A stretch of DNA of 56,691 nucleotides, from NCBI RefSeq assembly GCF_000962805.1, contig NZ_JZTW01000023.1, positions 1-56,691 on the forward strand, in the 5' to 3' direction. The DNA comes from Pseudarthrobacter chlorophenolicus (GTDB lineage: Bacteria > Actinomycetota > Actinomycetes > Actinomycetales > Micrococcaceae). The notes under the pieces were generated by a model. It worked only from the letters and a program-made list of their open reading frames with translations. It was not told the DNA's origin and searched no databases. Below are positions 1-8,829 of this stretch, in pieces; position 1 is the stretch's first letter; each line of letters opens with the position of its first letter. Made by a program: the position numbers and the translations under genes.

Positions 1-539
1 TTCTCGGGGGCGAGGCAGTCTGTTTCGTCGGCGACGATCACCGCGTGCCGCCACGACATTGATCCAGCAGCCAGCGCACCCAACACCAGTGGCATGGCGC
101 AGACTTTCCGGGACTGGCTGATGAACGCCGCCGCTGCGCCAGGGCTGAGGGTCAGGACCCCGGCGATCTCCGCCGTCGTGGACATCTCCACGAACGCCCG
201 CCGCGACCCCGTGGCCTCCGGCGGCGTCATCCCCTCCTGGAACTCCGCGAAATCCGCCGCGTCCTGGGCTTTGCCCGCCGCAACCTGCGCTTCCAGCTGT
301 TTCCACAACGCCAGCCGCTGCAGCCGAAGCTCCGACTTCCGCCCCAGCACATCCACGTCAGCCATGCCGGCAGGGCCAGCGGCGGCACCGGCATCGTCAC
401 GGCCAGCCAAGACAGCAGAGTCATCAACCAGGCCCAGCTCCGCGTCCGACAGGAACAGCGCGTCAAGGCCGTCGACAGAGGCCCGAACAGCCTCCATCAC
501 CCCTGTCTCCTCGACCCGAGAAGCTGCCGCGTTTTCCAT
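1..539 (-). CDS. DUF222 / HNH-endonuclease-family protein (13E12-type), N-terminal part only
   Basis: Reading the minus strand from an ATG at 539 gives an open frame that runs off the window edge without a stop, about 179 residues. It begins MENAAASRVEETGV and contains LGRKSELRLQRLALWKQLEA, a Gln/Ala-rich helix, and then the segment EMSTTAEIAGVLTLSPGAAA followed by FISQSRKVCAMPLVLGALAA. These are typical of the DUF222 domain that precedes a C-terminal HNH nuclease in actinobacterial 13E12-repeat proteins. The HNH part would lie outside the window. Met15 (about 497) is an alternative start. The family is often multicopy in Arthrobacter and its role is poorly known; some members are linked with mobile DNA. 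Family assignment is by recognition, and nuclease activity is not shown here. Confidence 0.8.
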   Translation of the reverse strand, partial: MENAAASRVEETGVMEAVRASVDGLDALFLSDAELGLVDDSAVLAGRDDAGAAAGPAGMADVDVLGRKSELRLQRLALWKQLEAQVAAGKAQDAADFAEFQEGMTPPEATGSRRAFVEMSTTAEIAGVLTLSPGAAAAFISQSRKVCAMPLVLGALAAGSMSWRHAVIVADETDCLAPE

Positions 540-656
540 ACAGGCATCATCGCGCGAGGGTCTGACATTCGTGCCGGAAGGTGAAGCCACATCGTACGGG
601 CCCCGTCCCCGCCCGAATCGCCCTCAGCGTCGAATCCGGAACGCCAAAGGGAGCAG

Positions 657-1388
657 CTACGCGCCGGTCCCCGCGGCCGGTCCCCCGGATCCGTGCCAGA
701 GACAGGCGTCGACGTCGAAGGGCAGGAGCTGGTCCTGCTCGGCCATCAGGTTGGCCCCATGGGCGGTGACACGGCGCATGAAGTGCCGCCTGCAGAGGGT
801 CTCGTACCCCACCACCGGGACATGCTCGCCACCGGCACCGGAAGCTCCGTCGGCCCCCATGTCCACATCGCCCACCACCACCTGCGCGCCCTCGGTGACC
901 ATGACGCCGTCGACCGTCCTGGCATTGTGCGTGGCGCGGCGACCGCACCAGCACAAAGCCTCAACCTGCAGGACCTGGACACGGTCAGCGAGTTCGATCA
1001 GCCGCTGCGAGCCAGGAAACAGCCGGGTCCGGAAGTCCGCGGTGATCCCGAACGCGAAAACATCCACATCGATCTCATCCACTACTTTGGCGAGCTGCTC
1101 CACCTGCCCGGGCGTGTAGAACTGTGCTTCATCGCAGATGAGGTAGTCGACGCGCTGGCCGTGGGTACGCCGACGCATGACTTCCTCCCAGAAGTCCGTG
1201 CCATCCACCACCTCGACGGCGTCGGTTTCCAGGCCCAGGCGGCTGGAGATCCGTGATTCGCCGGCACGGTCGTTCCGACTGAACCGTACGCCGCCGCGGC
1301 CCCTGGCCCGGTGGTTGTGGTCCATCTGCAGTGCGAGGGTGGACTTGCCGCAGTCCATCGTGCCGGAGAAAAAGACGAGTTCAGCCAC
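657..1388 (-). CDS. tdk: Thymidine kinase (type II)
   Basis: Phosphorylates thymidine to dTMP with ATP in the pyrimidine salvage pathway; cytosolic. The N-terminus has the P-loop FFSGTMDCGKSTLAL, followed by the Walker B-like ICDEAQFY and the substrate-loop region FAFGITADFRTRLFPGS. A CWCGRRATHNAR segment and a later CRRHF supply the zinc-binding cysteines of type II enzymes. I choose the GTG at 1388 (VAELVFFSG) rather than an in-frame start 12 nt upstream because it lies close to the P-loop and overlaps the stop of the preceding phosphodiesterase gene (GTGGCTGA arrangement), which implies translational coupling. At 243 residues it is slightly longer than the usual 190-220; the excess is a Gly/Ala-rich C-terminal tail. 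It is the last gene of the DUF5998 - phosphodiesterase - tdk operon. Confidence 0.93.
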   Translation of the reverse strand: MAELVFFSGTMDCGKSTLALQMDHNHRARGRGGVRFSRNDRAGESRISSRLGLETDAVEVVDGTDFWEEVMRRRTHGQRVDYLICDEAQFYTPGQVEQLAKVVDEIDVDVFAFGITADFRTRLFPGSQRLIELADRVQVLQVEALCWCGRRATHNARTVDGVMVTEGAQVVVGDVDMGADGASGAGGEHVPVVGYETLCRRHFMRRVTAHGANLMAEQDQLLPFDVDACLWHGSGGPAAGTGA

Positions 1389-2631
1389 GGCGGCGCCCAC
1401 CCTTGCCGCCGCCGGCCGTGAGGCAGAGCAGCGGAACTTCGCGCTCCGCCTTGGTCAGTGACCCGTGCTGGCCCACCACCTCCATGGCGGTGGGGCGGCT
1501 GCGCCGGGTGTCGTAAAGTGCCAGGGAGTCCCGGGCTGCGATCATCACGTCGCCAATCCTGCCTTCGACGGCGGGCCGCACGGCACCGAAGAGCCCGGCG
1601 GCCACAGCTTCGTCCCGGGTAAAAGCCCAGACCTTGCTGCCGAAGCGGTTCCGCCATGCGGCCAGGAGCCGGTCCCGGTCCGCTGCCCCGGACGTCTCCT
1701 CGAGGTAGAGGTGGACCATGCGGGGTTCGCCGGCAGTGTGCCGTACGCCGTCCACCAGTGCGGGCTCGGCGGAGTAATCGATCCGATGCGGTTCCGGCAC
1801 GTCCAGCATCCCGTGGTCAGCGGTGAGGAGAATCGTGGTCCCGGCCGGAAGCGAGGCGCTGAGCCGCTTGACGGTGGCGTCGAGTTCCTCAAGCTGGTGT
1901 TCCCACTGCTGGGACTGGCAGCCGTAGCGGTGCCCGGCTTTGTCCAGTTCGTTCAGGTAGAAATACATCAGCGACGGCCCGCTGCCGGACATGGCATCCG
2001 CTGCGGACGCGGTACGCGCATGGGACGTGGTACCGGAGATGAACCGCCCACCGCGCAAGGCTGCGCGGGTCATGGGCGAATCCGCGAACTGGGGCAGGCT
2101 GATGGTGGTGACGTCGGCATGTTCGGCTGCCCGCTCGAGCACCGTGGGGTGGGGCTGCCAGTCGTTGGGGTCCACTCCGGGGTCCCAGTTCCCCAGCAGG
2201 TTGACCACTTTGTCCTGCTGCGGGTCGAGCACGTCGTAGCCCACCATGCCGTGCTGGCCGGGCGGCAGTCCGGTGCCAAGGCTGGAGAGGGCCGCGGCGG
2301 TGGTGGAGGGAAAAGCGGAGTCGAGCCAGACGGGCACCTCGCCCTGCCCCGCCTGGATGACCGAGCGGAGGAAGGGTGTGTGGGCGGACTTCTGCTTGAG
2401 CAGGTTCCTGCCCAGGCCGTCTGCCACCACGACGCAGACCCGCTTCGACGGCGGCAGCTTCAGCGTGTTCTTAAACCCGCCGATTCCGAGGCTGGCGGCG
2501 GCGCTGGTCAGCACCTCGGCCACGGAGCGGTGTCCGTAGGCCGGTGCCGGGGGAAGGTCCGACGCCGGTCCGGGCAGCGCGGCGGAAGCTGCAGGGGCGG
2601 CCGGGGGTACTTGGGGGCGCTCGTCGGGCAT
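1381..2631 (-). CDS. Alkaline-phosphatase-superfamily phosphodiesterase / nucleotide pyrophosphatase
   Basis: A 416-residue protein of the type I phosphodiesterase/nucleotide pyrophosphatase family. It shows the N-terminal metal site VVVADGLGRNLL, the nucleophile region SAFPSTTAAALSSLGTGLPP (Thr or Ser at the catalytic position), GQHGMVGYDV, and a second metal cluster ILLTADHGMLDVP. No signal peptide is evident, so it is probably cytosolic. The start ATG at 2631 overlaps the TGA of the upstream gene (TGATG), which fixes the start; longer in-frame extensions run into that gene and look like its shadow. The first 50 or so residues are Pro/Ala-rich and probably disordered. The substrate cannot be told from sequence; nucleotide pyrophosphate or phosphodiester hydrolysis is the family expectation. 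Confidence 0.85.
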   Translation of the reverse strand: MPDERPQVPPAAPAASAALPGPASDLPPAPAYGHRSVAEVLTSAAASLGIGGFKNTLKLPPSKRVCVVVADGLGRNLLKQKSAHTPFLRSVIQAGQGEVPVWLDSAFPSTTAAALSSLGTGLPPGQHGMVGYDVLDPQQDKVVNLLGNWDPGVDPNDWQPHPTVLERAAEHADVTTISLPQFADSPMTRAALRGGRFISGTTSHARTASAADAMSGSGPSLMYFYLNELDKAGHRYGCQSQQWEHQLEELDATVKRLSASLPAGTTILLTADHGMLDVPEPHRIDYSAEPALVDGVRHTAGEPRMVHLYLEETSGAADRDRLLAAWRNRFGSKVWAFTRDEAVAAGLFGAVRPAVEGRIGDVMIAARDSLALYDTRRSRPTAMEVVGQHGSLTKAEREVPLLCLTAGGGKGGRRRG

Positions 2632-3374
2632 CAGCGCTGCTGGTGGCCGCGGCTGAGGCGCGTGCCGAACACACCGGCGCGGGGCCGGGGCGGCAGTGAC
2701 TGAACGTGGGGTACCGGCGAAGTGGATCCCGTGTTGACGGCCCGCAGGGCCCGGGCAAAGAGCTTCGCGTCCTGGACTGCCTGCAGCCCGTCGGCCTCCG
2801 CACTGATCCGCAGGACGATGTCCTCCTGCGCAATCGTGCCGGTATAGCCGTGGTCCGCTTCGCATTGGGGATCGCCGCAGCTGGCAGGACCCATGTCCAG
2901 GCGCTGGCCGCCGGACCAGGCAATGGACAGAGTCAGCTCCCGCACGGGATCGGACGGCTTGTAGTTCTGCGGCTGGGCGTACATGTAGCTGAGGACCACC
3001 GAACGGATCTGGGCCACGGGAACGGACTCCGTGGAGATCTGGGCAACGATCTGCTCGCCTGCCTCGTCCAGCTGCTGGTCGTCCACGTGGGTGATGACCA
3101 GCATGTCGGCAGTCAGGACCAGCACCGTGATGTGGCGGCGGACTTCGGCACGGTCAAAGTGGGTTTCCAGGTGCACCAGGTGGGCCACGCAGTCGCGGCC
3201 GTCCAGGGCGTCGTCCACCACATCTGCTACGAGGCGCGGATAGAAACCGGCCTTTTGGAGGGCACCGTCCAGGCTTTGGCCCTGCGAACTGTGGCTGTGT
3301 GAGCTGTGGTGGCGGATGGCCTGGTTTTCATTGCCGGGCGTTTCAGGCGCCGAGGCGGGAGGCTGGGAGCTCAT
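2631..3374 (-). CDS. Conserved actinobacterial protein, DUF5998-type
   Basis: A 247-residue cytosolic protein with a His/Ser-rich N-terminal segment (residues about 20-33) and an ordered middle part with KAGFYPRLVADVVDDALDG, HLVHLETHFDRAEVRRHIT and CGDPQCEADHGYTGT. The C-terminal tail is Pro/Arg-rich. The overall sequence resembles the DUF5998 family, which sits upstream of the phosphodiesterase gene in other Arthrobacter-like genomes; function unknown. It is the first gene of a three-gene operon and its TGA overlaps the next ATG. The Cys-x4-Cys-x3-His group could bind a metal, but this is only a suggestion. A weak -10-like GAAAAT lies 6 nt before the ATG, so the mRNA may be leaderless. Confidence 0.75.
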   Translation of the reverse strand: MSSQPPASAPETPGNENQAIRHHSSHSHSSQGQSLDGALQKAGFYPRLVADVVDDALDGRDCVAHLVHLETHFDRAEVRRHITVLVLTADMLVITHVDDQQLDEAGEQIVAQISTESVPVAQIRSVVLSYMYAQPQNYKPSDPVRELTLSIAWSGGQRLDMGPASCGDPQCEADHGYTGTIAQEDIVLRISAEADGLQAVQDAKLFARALRAVNTGSTSPVPHVQSLPPRPRAGVFGTRLSRGHQQR

Positions 3375-3526
3375 TACCCCATTTTCACAGATGCGCCGCT
3401 CACTTTGCTAACCGCCCGCTGCCCGCCGCGGAGAAACGGAGGGCAAGCGAACCACAGACACAAGAACAGGTGAGGCACAAGCATCGCCGGATCACGTAGC
3501 AGGCAGGCCTGAGAATCGACGCTCTA

Positions 3527-6211
3527 TCAGCCCCGCATGGCCCGCCGTGCGCTGTCCGTGCGTTGGGCGGCGTTCCCGATCCGGACGTCGGCCGCCAGGA
3601 TGGTGGCCCCGTTCGTCCCGCAGAGCACAGGGTTGAACTCCACCAGGGCGATCTCGGGGTGGTTGTCCTTCATCCAGGCCAGCCGGCCGGCCAGGTCCTC
3701 CAGTGCGGAGACGTCGACGGCGGGAAGACCCTGGTATCCGAACAGCTTCCGCGCCGCCCGGGGCGCCCGGATGAAATCGTGGACGTCCGCGGCGGACAGC
3801 GGCGGCACCCGGTGCGACCAGTCATCCAGCAGGTTCACGGCATCGCCGGCCAGGCCGAAGGAGACGACCGGCCCCAGCAGCGGGTCCTCAATGGCCCGGA
3901 ACGTGCACGCCTGGCCTACCGGTGCCATGGACTGCACTTCCAGGGCCGGATCACCATAGAGAGCCAGGGCTCGGCGCATCTGGAGCACATCCCTGCGCAG
4001 CGACTCGGCGTCCTGGATGTCCAGGCGGACGCCGCCCAGGTCCAGCCTGTGCCGCAGCGCGGGGTCCGTCGTCTTCACGGCCACAGGCCAGCCGAGAACC
4101 TCGGCGGCTTCCACTGCTTCGTCAGGGGTGTCAAAGGCCGCGGACGGCAGCACGGAAATGCCGTAGTGCCCCAGCAGCGAGGCCGCCGCTGCGGAATCCA
4201 GCTGCTTGAGCTGCTCCCCTTTGACGTCGCGGAGCTGCACGTCGAGTTCGGCGCGGGCACGCGCGGGATCGCAGCCCGACGGTTCCACGAAGTGGCCGTG
4301 GTCCCGTGACACCCATTCCGAGTACCTCACCACGGCGGCGAGCGCTGCCACGGCCGCCCCGGGGTTGGAGAAGCAGGGAACAGCCTTGTCCGCGGCCCCC
4401 ACCATGCCTTCAACGTAGACGGAGTCGTCCATGATGCCGGTGAACGCCGCCACCACGGGTTTGCCGGCCTCGGCTGAGACGTCGGCGAGGCACTCAGCGA
4501 TACTGTCCACTGTGAGTCCGCGGGCCGGCAGCAGCGCTGCGACGGCGGCGTGGACGTGCGACGGGCGCAAAGCCTCGAGCAGCGCTGCGCGCAGGGCCGG
4601 CAAGGCGACAGACCGGCCGGCATCGAGGTCCACCCCGGTCACCAGCTGCTCCACGCTGAGGCCGTGGTCTGCTGCGCTGTCCGCAACGACCTTGCCCAGC
4701 GCCTGGGAGTTGCTGAGGATTGCCAGGCCGGGCCCCGCGGGCAGCGGCTGGCCCGCGACAACCTGCGCCACATCCACCAGTTGCTCGATGGTTCCGACGC
4801 GGATGACGCCGGACTGGCGCAGCATGGAGTCCAGGGCACCGCCCGGCGCCTGGGTGGTGCGGACGGCGTGGCCCGGCGGCAGGCGCAGGCCCATGGTGTC
4901 GGACTTGGCCACGATCACCGGCTTGGTGCGGGCCAGGCGCCGGGCGATGCGGGAAAACTTGCGCGGGTTGCCGATCGATTCCAGGTAGAGGCCTACGGCG
5001 GAGGTGTCGGCGTCGTCTTCCCAGTACTGCATGATGTCGTTGCCGGACACGTCGGCGCGGTTCCCGGCCGAGAGAAACGTCGACATGCCCAGGCGCCGGC
5101 GGCTGGACGCCGCGTACAGCGAGACGCCGATGGCGGCGGACTGGCTGAACAGCCCCAGCCCGCCGCGTCGCGGCAGGGTGGGCGCCATGGAGGCGTTGAG
5201 CCGGACCCCGGGGTGGGTGTTGATGATGCCCAGGGAGGCCGGGCCGATGACCCGCATCCCGCTCGCCCGTGCCTGGCGCACAAGGTTCCGTTGCCGCTGA
5301 AGGCCGCGTTCGCCGTCGTCGGCGAAACCCGCCGAAGCGATCACCAGGCCTTTGACGCCGGCGGCGGCACAGTCCTCCACGACCGAGGGAACTTCCTCGT
5401 ACGGCACGGCGATCACCGCGAGCTGCACGGGCTCGGGCACTTCGGTCAGCCGGCCGTAGGACAGCATGCCGGCCAGTTCCAGCGCCTCGGGATTGATGGC
5501 GTAGGCGGGCCCGGAGAAGCCGCCTTCCACGATGTGCTCCAGCAGTTGGTAGCCCACGGTCCCCCACTTGCGGCTGGCACCGATGACGGCCACGGACGAC
5601 GGCGTCAGCAGGTCCCGCACGCTCCTCGCCTCGGCGCGGTGCTCGCGGGATTCCATGACGGCCCGCGATTTTTCGGTGGGGTCGATGTTGAATTCGAGGC
5701 TGACCACGCCGTCGTCGAAATGGCGTTTGACGTCATAGCCGGCGTCCGAGAAGACCATGAGCATTTTGCGGTTCTCGGGCAGCACCTCGGCGCTGAAGCG
5801 CTGGATGCCGTTCTCGTGGGCGGCCGCGGCGAGGTGTTCGAGCAGGATGGAGCCGATTCCCCTGCCCTGGTGCGCGTCGGCAATGTTGAAGGCAACCTCG
5901 GCCTCCGTGGGATCATCCAACCGGTCGTAGCGGCCGATCCCGATGATTTCCCCGCGCATAGTGATGACGAACGCCACCCGGTCCCTGTAGTCCACTTCGG
6001 TGAACCGTTTGAGCTCTTTGGCTGACAGCCGTGCCTTGAAGGCGAAGAAGCGCATGTAAATTGAGTTCTGCGACTGCCCGGTATGGAAGGTCTGGATGGC
6101 CTCCGCATCGGACGGGTGGATGGGCCGCAAATGGGCTGTCCCGCCGTCGCGCAGGACGACATCGGCTTCCCAATGTTCCGGATATTCGCCGTCCCCGGGC
6201 TGATCCACCAT
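3527..6211 (-). CDS. GNAT - acyl-CoA synthetase (NDP-forming) fusion, Pat-type protein lysine acetyltransferase
   Basis: An 894-residue fusion. Residues about 15-190 are a GNAT acetyltransferase (acetyl-CoA loop AHQGRGIGSILLEHL). They are followed by a CoA-binding Rossmann domain (SSVAVIGASRKWGTVGYQLL), a succinyl-CoA-ligase-like flavodoxin part (GLGLFSQSAAIGVSLYAA) and a C-terminal ATP-grasp region (LGWPVAVKTTDPALRHRLDL). The GNAT domain is N-terminal, unlike enterobacterial Pat where it is C-terminal. The synthetase loop that carries the phospho-His in active enzymes is changed here to PPGHAVRTTQAPGG, so I expect a sensor or regulatory role rather than catalysis. The likely job is to acetylate lysines of acyl-CoA synthetases and other enzymes. 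A TAGGCT -10 hexamer 6 nt before the ATG implies a leaderless transcript. The gene is divergent from parC. Confidence 0.88.
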   Translation of the reverse strand: MVDQPGDGEYPEHWEADVVLRDGGTAHLRPIHPSDAEAIQTFHTGQSQNSIYMRFFAFKARLSAKELKRFTEVDYRDRVAFVITMRGEIIGIGRYDRLDDPTEAEVAFNIADAHQGRGIGSILLEHLAAAAHENGIQRFSAEVLPENRKMLMVFSDAGYDVKRHFDDGVVSLEFNIDPTEKSRAVMESREHRAEARSVRDLLTPSSVAVIGASRKWGTVGYQLLEHIVEGGFSGPAYAINPEALELAGMLSYGRLTEVPEPVQLAVIAVPYEEVPSVVEDCAAAGVKGLVIASAGFADDGERGLQRQRNLVRQARASGMRVIGPASLGIINTHPGVRLNASMAPTLPRRGGLGLFSQSAAIGVSLYAASSRRRLGMSTFLSAGNRADVSGNDIMQYWEDDADTSAVGLYLESIGNPRKFSRIARRLARTKPVIVAKSDTMGLRLPPGHAVRTTQAPGGALDSMLRQSGVIRVGTIEQLVDVAQVVAGQPLPAGPGLAILSNSQALGKVVADSAADHGLSVEQLVTGVDLDAGRSVALPALRAALLEALRPSHVHAAVAALLPARGLTVDSIAECLADVSAEAGKPVVAAFTGIMDDSVYVEGMVGAADKAVPCFSNPGAAVAALAAVVRYSEWVSRDHGHFVEPSGCDPARARAELDVQLRDVKGEQLKQLDSAAAASLLGHYGISVLPSAAFDTPDEAVEAAEVLGWPVAVKTTDPALRHRLDLGGVRLDIQDAESLRRDVLQMRRALALYGDPALEVQSMAPVGQACTFRAIEDPLLGPVVSFGLAGDAVNLLDDWSHRVPPLSAADVHDFIRAPRAARKLFGYQGLPAVDVSALEDLAGRLAWMKDNHPEIALVEFNPVLCGTNGATILAADVRIGNAAQRTDSARRAMRG

Positions 6212-6217
6212 AGGCTT

Positions 6218-6223
6218 AGCCTA
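6218..6223 (-). promoter_or_regulatory. Leaderless -10 of the GNAT-synthetase gene
   Basis: TAGGCT with 6 nt to the ATG; part of the inverted repeat TAGGCTAAGCCTA. Confidence 0.5.
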
Positions 6224-6293
6224 GCCAAAAACTGCCGCAGCGCAGCAGTACCCTGCCCGGCAGCCCCCAGTAACCGAAGGATTCACCACCCCC

Positions 6294-8804
6294 ATGGCCC
6301 GCCGCCAAAGCCCAGCACCCGTCGCGGACACCACTCCCTTCACGGAGAACATCGTCGACATCGACGTCACTTCCGAGATGGAGGGTTCGTTCCTGGAGTA
6401 CGCGTACTCCGTGATCTACTCCCGGGCCCTGCCGGATGCGCGCGACGGGCTCAAGCCGGTGCAGCGCCGCATCCTGTACATGATGAGCGACATGGGCCTG
6501 CGGCCGGACCGCGGGCATGTCAAGAGCGCCCGCGTGGTGGGCGAGGTGATGGGTAAGCTGCACCCGCACGGTGACGCCGCCATCTACGACGCCATGGTGC
6601 GCATGGCCCAGGACTTCTCGCTGCGGCTGCCCCTGATCGACGGGCACGGCAACTTTGGATCGCTCGACGACGGCCCGGCAGCGCCGCGGTACACGGAGGC
6701 CCGGCTGGCCCCTGCCGCCCTCACGCTCACCAGCCACCTCGATGAAGACGTGGTGGACTTCGTCCCCAACTACGACAACCAGCTGACCCAGCCGGACGTG
6801 CTGCCGGCGGCGTTCCCCAACCTGCTGGTCAACGGCGCCACCGGCATCGCCGTCGGCATGGCCACGAACATGGCCCCCCACAACCTGGTGGAGGTCATCG
6901 CCGCCGCCCGGCACCTGATCGCCAACCCGGAAGCCACGCTTGAGGACCTCATGCGGTTCGTTCCAGGCCCGGACCTGCCCAGCGGCGGACGGATCGTGGG
7001 CCTGGACGGCATCCGCGACGCCTATGCCACGGGCCGGGGCTCTTTCAAGACCCGCGCCAAGGTTGAGGTGGAGCAGCTCTCGGCCCGCCGCACTGGCCTG
7101 GTGGTCACCGAACTGCCGTACATGGTTGGCCCCGAAAAGGTCATCGAGAAAATCAAGGACGCGGTCAACGCCAAAAAGCTGACCGGCATCAGCGACATCG
7201 TGGACCTGACGGACCGCAAGCACGGACTGCGCCTGGTCATCGAGCTGAAGAACGGCTTCAACCCCACCGCGGTGCTCCAGCAGCTCTACCGGTACACGCC
7301 GATGGAGGATTCCTTCGGCATCAACAACGTCACGCTGGTGGACGGGCAGCCGCAGACCCTCGGCCTGGTGGCCCTGCTGTCCGTCTACGTCAATCACCGC
7401 ATCGACGTTGTCCGCCGCCGCACCATCTTCCGGTTGGGCAAGAAGAAGGACCGGCTGCACCTGGTGGAAGGCCTCCTCATCGCCATCGTGGACATTGACG
7501 AGGTCATCCAGATCATTCGGTCCTCCGATGAGGCCGCCGCCGCCCGTGAGCGCCTGATGTCCATCTACGACCTCACCGAGATCCAGGCCAACTACATCCT
7601 GGAACTCCGGCTCCGCCAGCTGACCAAGTATTCGCGGATCGAGCTGGAGAAGGAACAGGACCAGCTGCGCCGCGAGATCGCCGAACTCGAAGCCATCCTC
7701 AACTCCGAGGAACTGCTCCGTTCACTGGTATCCGATGAACTCGCAGCGATTGCCGAGGAGCACGGCACGCCCCGCCGGACCATCCTGCTGGAATCCGAAG
7801 CCGTCTCCCCCACCGTTGCGGCAGAACTTGCGGGCAGCAAGAAGGGCAAACCCGCTCCCCTCGCCTTGGAGATCGCCGACGATCCATGCTGGGCCATCCT
7901 GACAGCCTCGGGTCAGATTGGGCGCACCAGCAACCAGGAACCACTGGCGGAAGCGGGACCACGGAACAAGCACGACGTGTTCACGTCTGTGGTGAAGACC
8001 TCAGCGCGCGGTGAGATCGCTGCCATCACCTCCCAGGGCCGGATGCTCCGCCTCCAGGTGATGGACATGCCGGTCCTGCCGCCCGTGGCGGGCCTGCCCA
8101 ACATGGCCGGGGGCGTTCCGGCGAAGGACTTCCTGACGCTGCTGAAGGGCGAAACCCTGGTGGCGTTTGCCCCGCTGGACGAAATACTCGCCATCGGGAC
8201 CGCCCAGGGCGTGGTGAAGCGGGTCCAGCCGGAGTACCCGCTGAACCGCGAGGACTGGGAAATCATCGCGCTCAAGGACAAGGATTTCGTGGTGGGCGTG
8301 GCACCGGCTGCGGCTGATGATGCCGAACTGGTGTTCCTGACGGCCCAGGCCCAGCTGTTGAAGTTTGCCGCCTCTGCCGTGCGTCCGCAGGGCCGGACGG
8401 CGGGTGGAATGGCTGGCATCAAACTGGCCGCGGGCGATCGCGTGACATTCTTCGGCGCGGTGCGCGCCCAGGACGAGGCCGCCGTCGTAGTTACCATCGC
8501 CGGCACCAACGGCGCCCTTCCGGGGACTGCCCCGGGCACGGCCAAGGTGACGGCGTTCTCCGAGTACCCGGTGAAGGGCCGTGCCACCGCGGGTGTGCGC
8601 GCGCACCGGTTCCTGAAGGGCGAGGACACGCTGCTGCTGGCGTGGGCCGGACATGGCCCGGCCAAGGCGTCCTCGGCCGCGGGCGTAGCCAGGTCACTTC
8701 CGCAGGAGCACGGCCGCCGAGATGGTTCAGGTATCCCGTTGTCCCAGGCTGTGGACGTGGTGGGTGCCGCAATGGCGTGGCCGGAGGCTGCCGCCGGGGC
8801 TTAG
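6294..8804 (+). CDS. parC: DNA topoisomerase IV (type IIA) subunit A
   Basis: An 836-residue DNA-breaking subunit of a type IIA topoisomerase. The N-terminal winged-helix/tower region carries the active-site tyrosine in APRYTEARL (Tyr133). A long coiled-coil segment (IELEKEQDQLRREIAELEAI) and a C-terminal beta-propeller follow; I do not see the GyrA-box QRRGGRG, which favours ParC over GyrA. The quinolone region reads HPHGDAAIYD, so the position equivalent to E. coli GyrA Ser83 is Ala95. RBS-like AAGGA lies about 12 nt before the ATG. The partner subunit ParE is encoded on the opposite strand at 18.2-20.3 kb, with the cytochrome bd block between them. It decatenates replicated chromosomes and relaxes supercoils with ATP. 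Confidence 0.93.
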   Translation: MARRQSPAPVADTTPFTENIVDIDVTSEMEGSFLEYAYSVIYSRALPDARDGLKPVQRRILYMMSDMGLRPDRGHVKSARVVGEVMGKLHPHGDAAIYDAMVRMAQDFSLRLPLIDGHGNFGSLDDGPAAPRYTEARLAPAALTLTSHLDEDVVDFVPNYDNQLTQPDVLPAAFPNLLVNGATGIAVGMATNMAPHNLVEVIAAARHLIANPEATLEDLMRFVPGPDLPSGGRIVGLDGIRDAYATGRGSFKTRAKVEVEQLSARRTGLVVTELPYMVGPEKVIEKIKDAVNAKKLTGISDIVDLTDRKHGLRLVIELKNGFNPTAVLQQLYRYTPMEDSFGINNVTLVDGQPQTLGLVALLSVYVNHRIDVVRRRTIFRLGKKKDRLHLVEGLLIAIVDIDEVIQIIRSSDEAAAARERLMSIYDLTEIQANYILELRLRQLTKYSRIELEKEQDQLRREIAELEAILNSEELLRSLVSDELAAIAEEHGTPRRTILLESEAVSPTVAAELAGSKKGKPAPLALEIADDPCWAILTASGQIGRTSNQEPLAEAGPRNKHDVFTSVVKTSARGEIAAITSQGRMLRLQVMDMPVLPPVAGLPNMAGGVPAKDFLTLLKGETLVAFAPLDEILAIGTAQGVVKRVQPEYPLNREDWEIIALKDKDFVVGVAPAAADDAELVFLTAQAQLLKFAASAVRPQGRTAGGMAGIKLAAGDRVTFFGAVRAQDEAAVVVTIAGTNGALPGTAPGTAKVTAFSEYPVKGRATAGVRAHRFLKGEDTLLLAWAGHGPAKASSAAGVARSLPQEHGRRDGSGIPLSQAVDVVGAAMAWPEAAAGA

Positions 8805-8829
8805 TCCCGCCCCGGCACGCGGCGCCGGA

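Noticed and set aside
1..539. Start of a mobile element at the left edge
   Set aside because: The DUF222/HNH family can accompany mobile DNA, but no terminal repeats, integrase or tRNA are seen, and the gene is cut by the window.
2632..2865. 78-residue N-terminal extension of the phosphodiesterase
   Set aside because: It lies inside the upstream gene in another frame; the TGATG overlap places the start at 2631.
4550..6025. 491-residue plus-strand ORF opposite the GNAT-synthetase gene
   Set aside because: Antisense shadow caused by GC codon bias; its composition is Gly/Gln/His-rich and it has no fold signature. Likewise 10461-12086, 18310-19893, 21213-22748 and 30322-31845.
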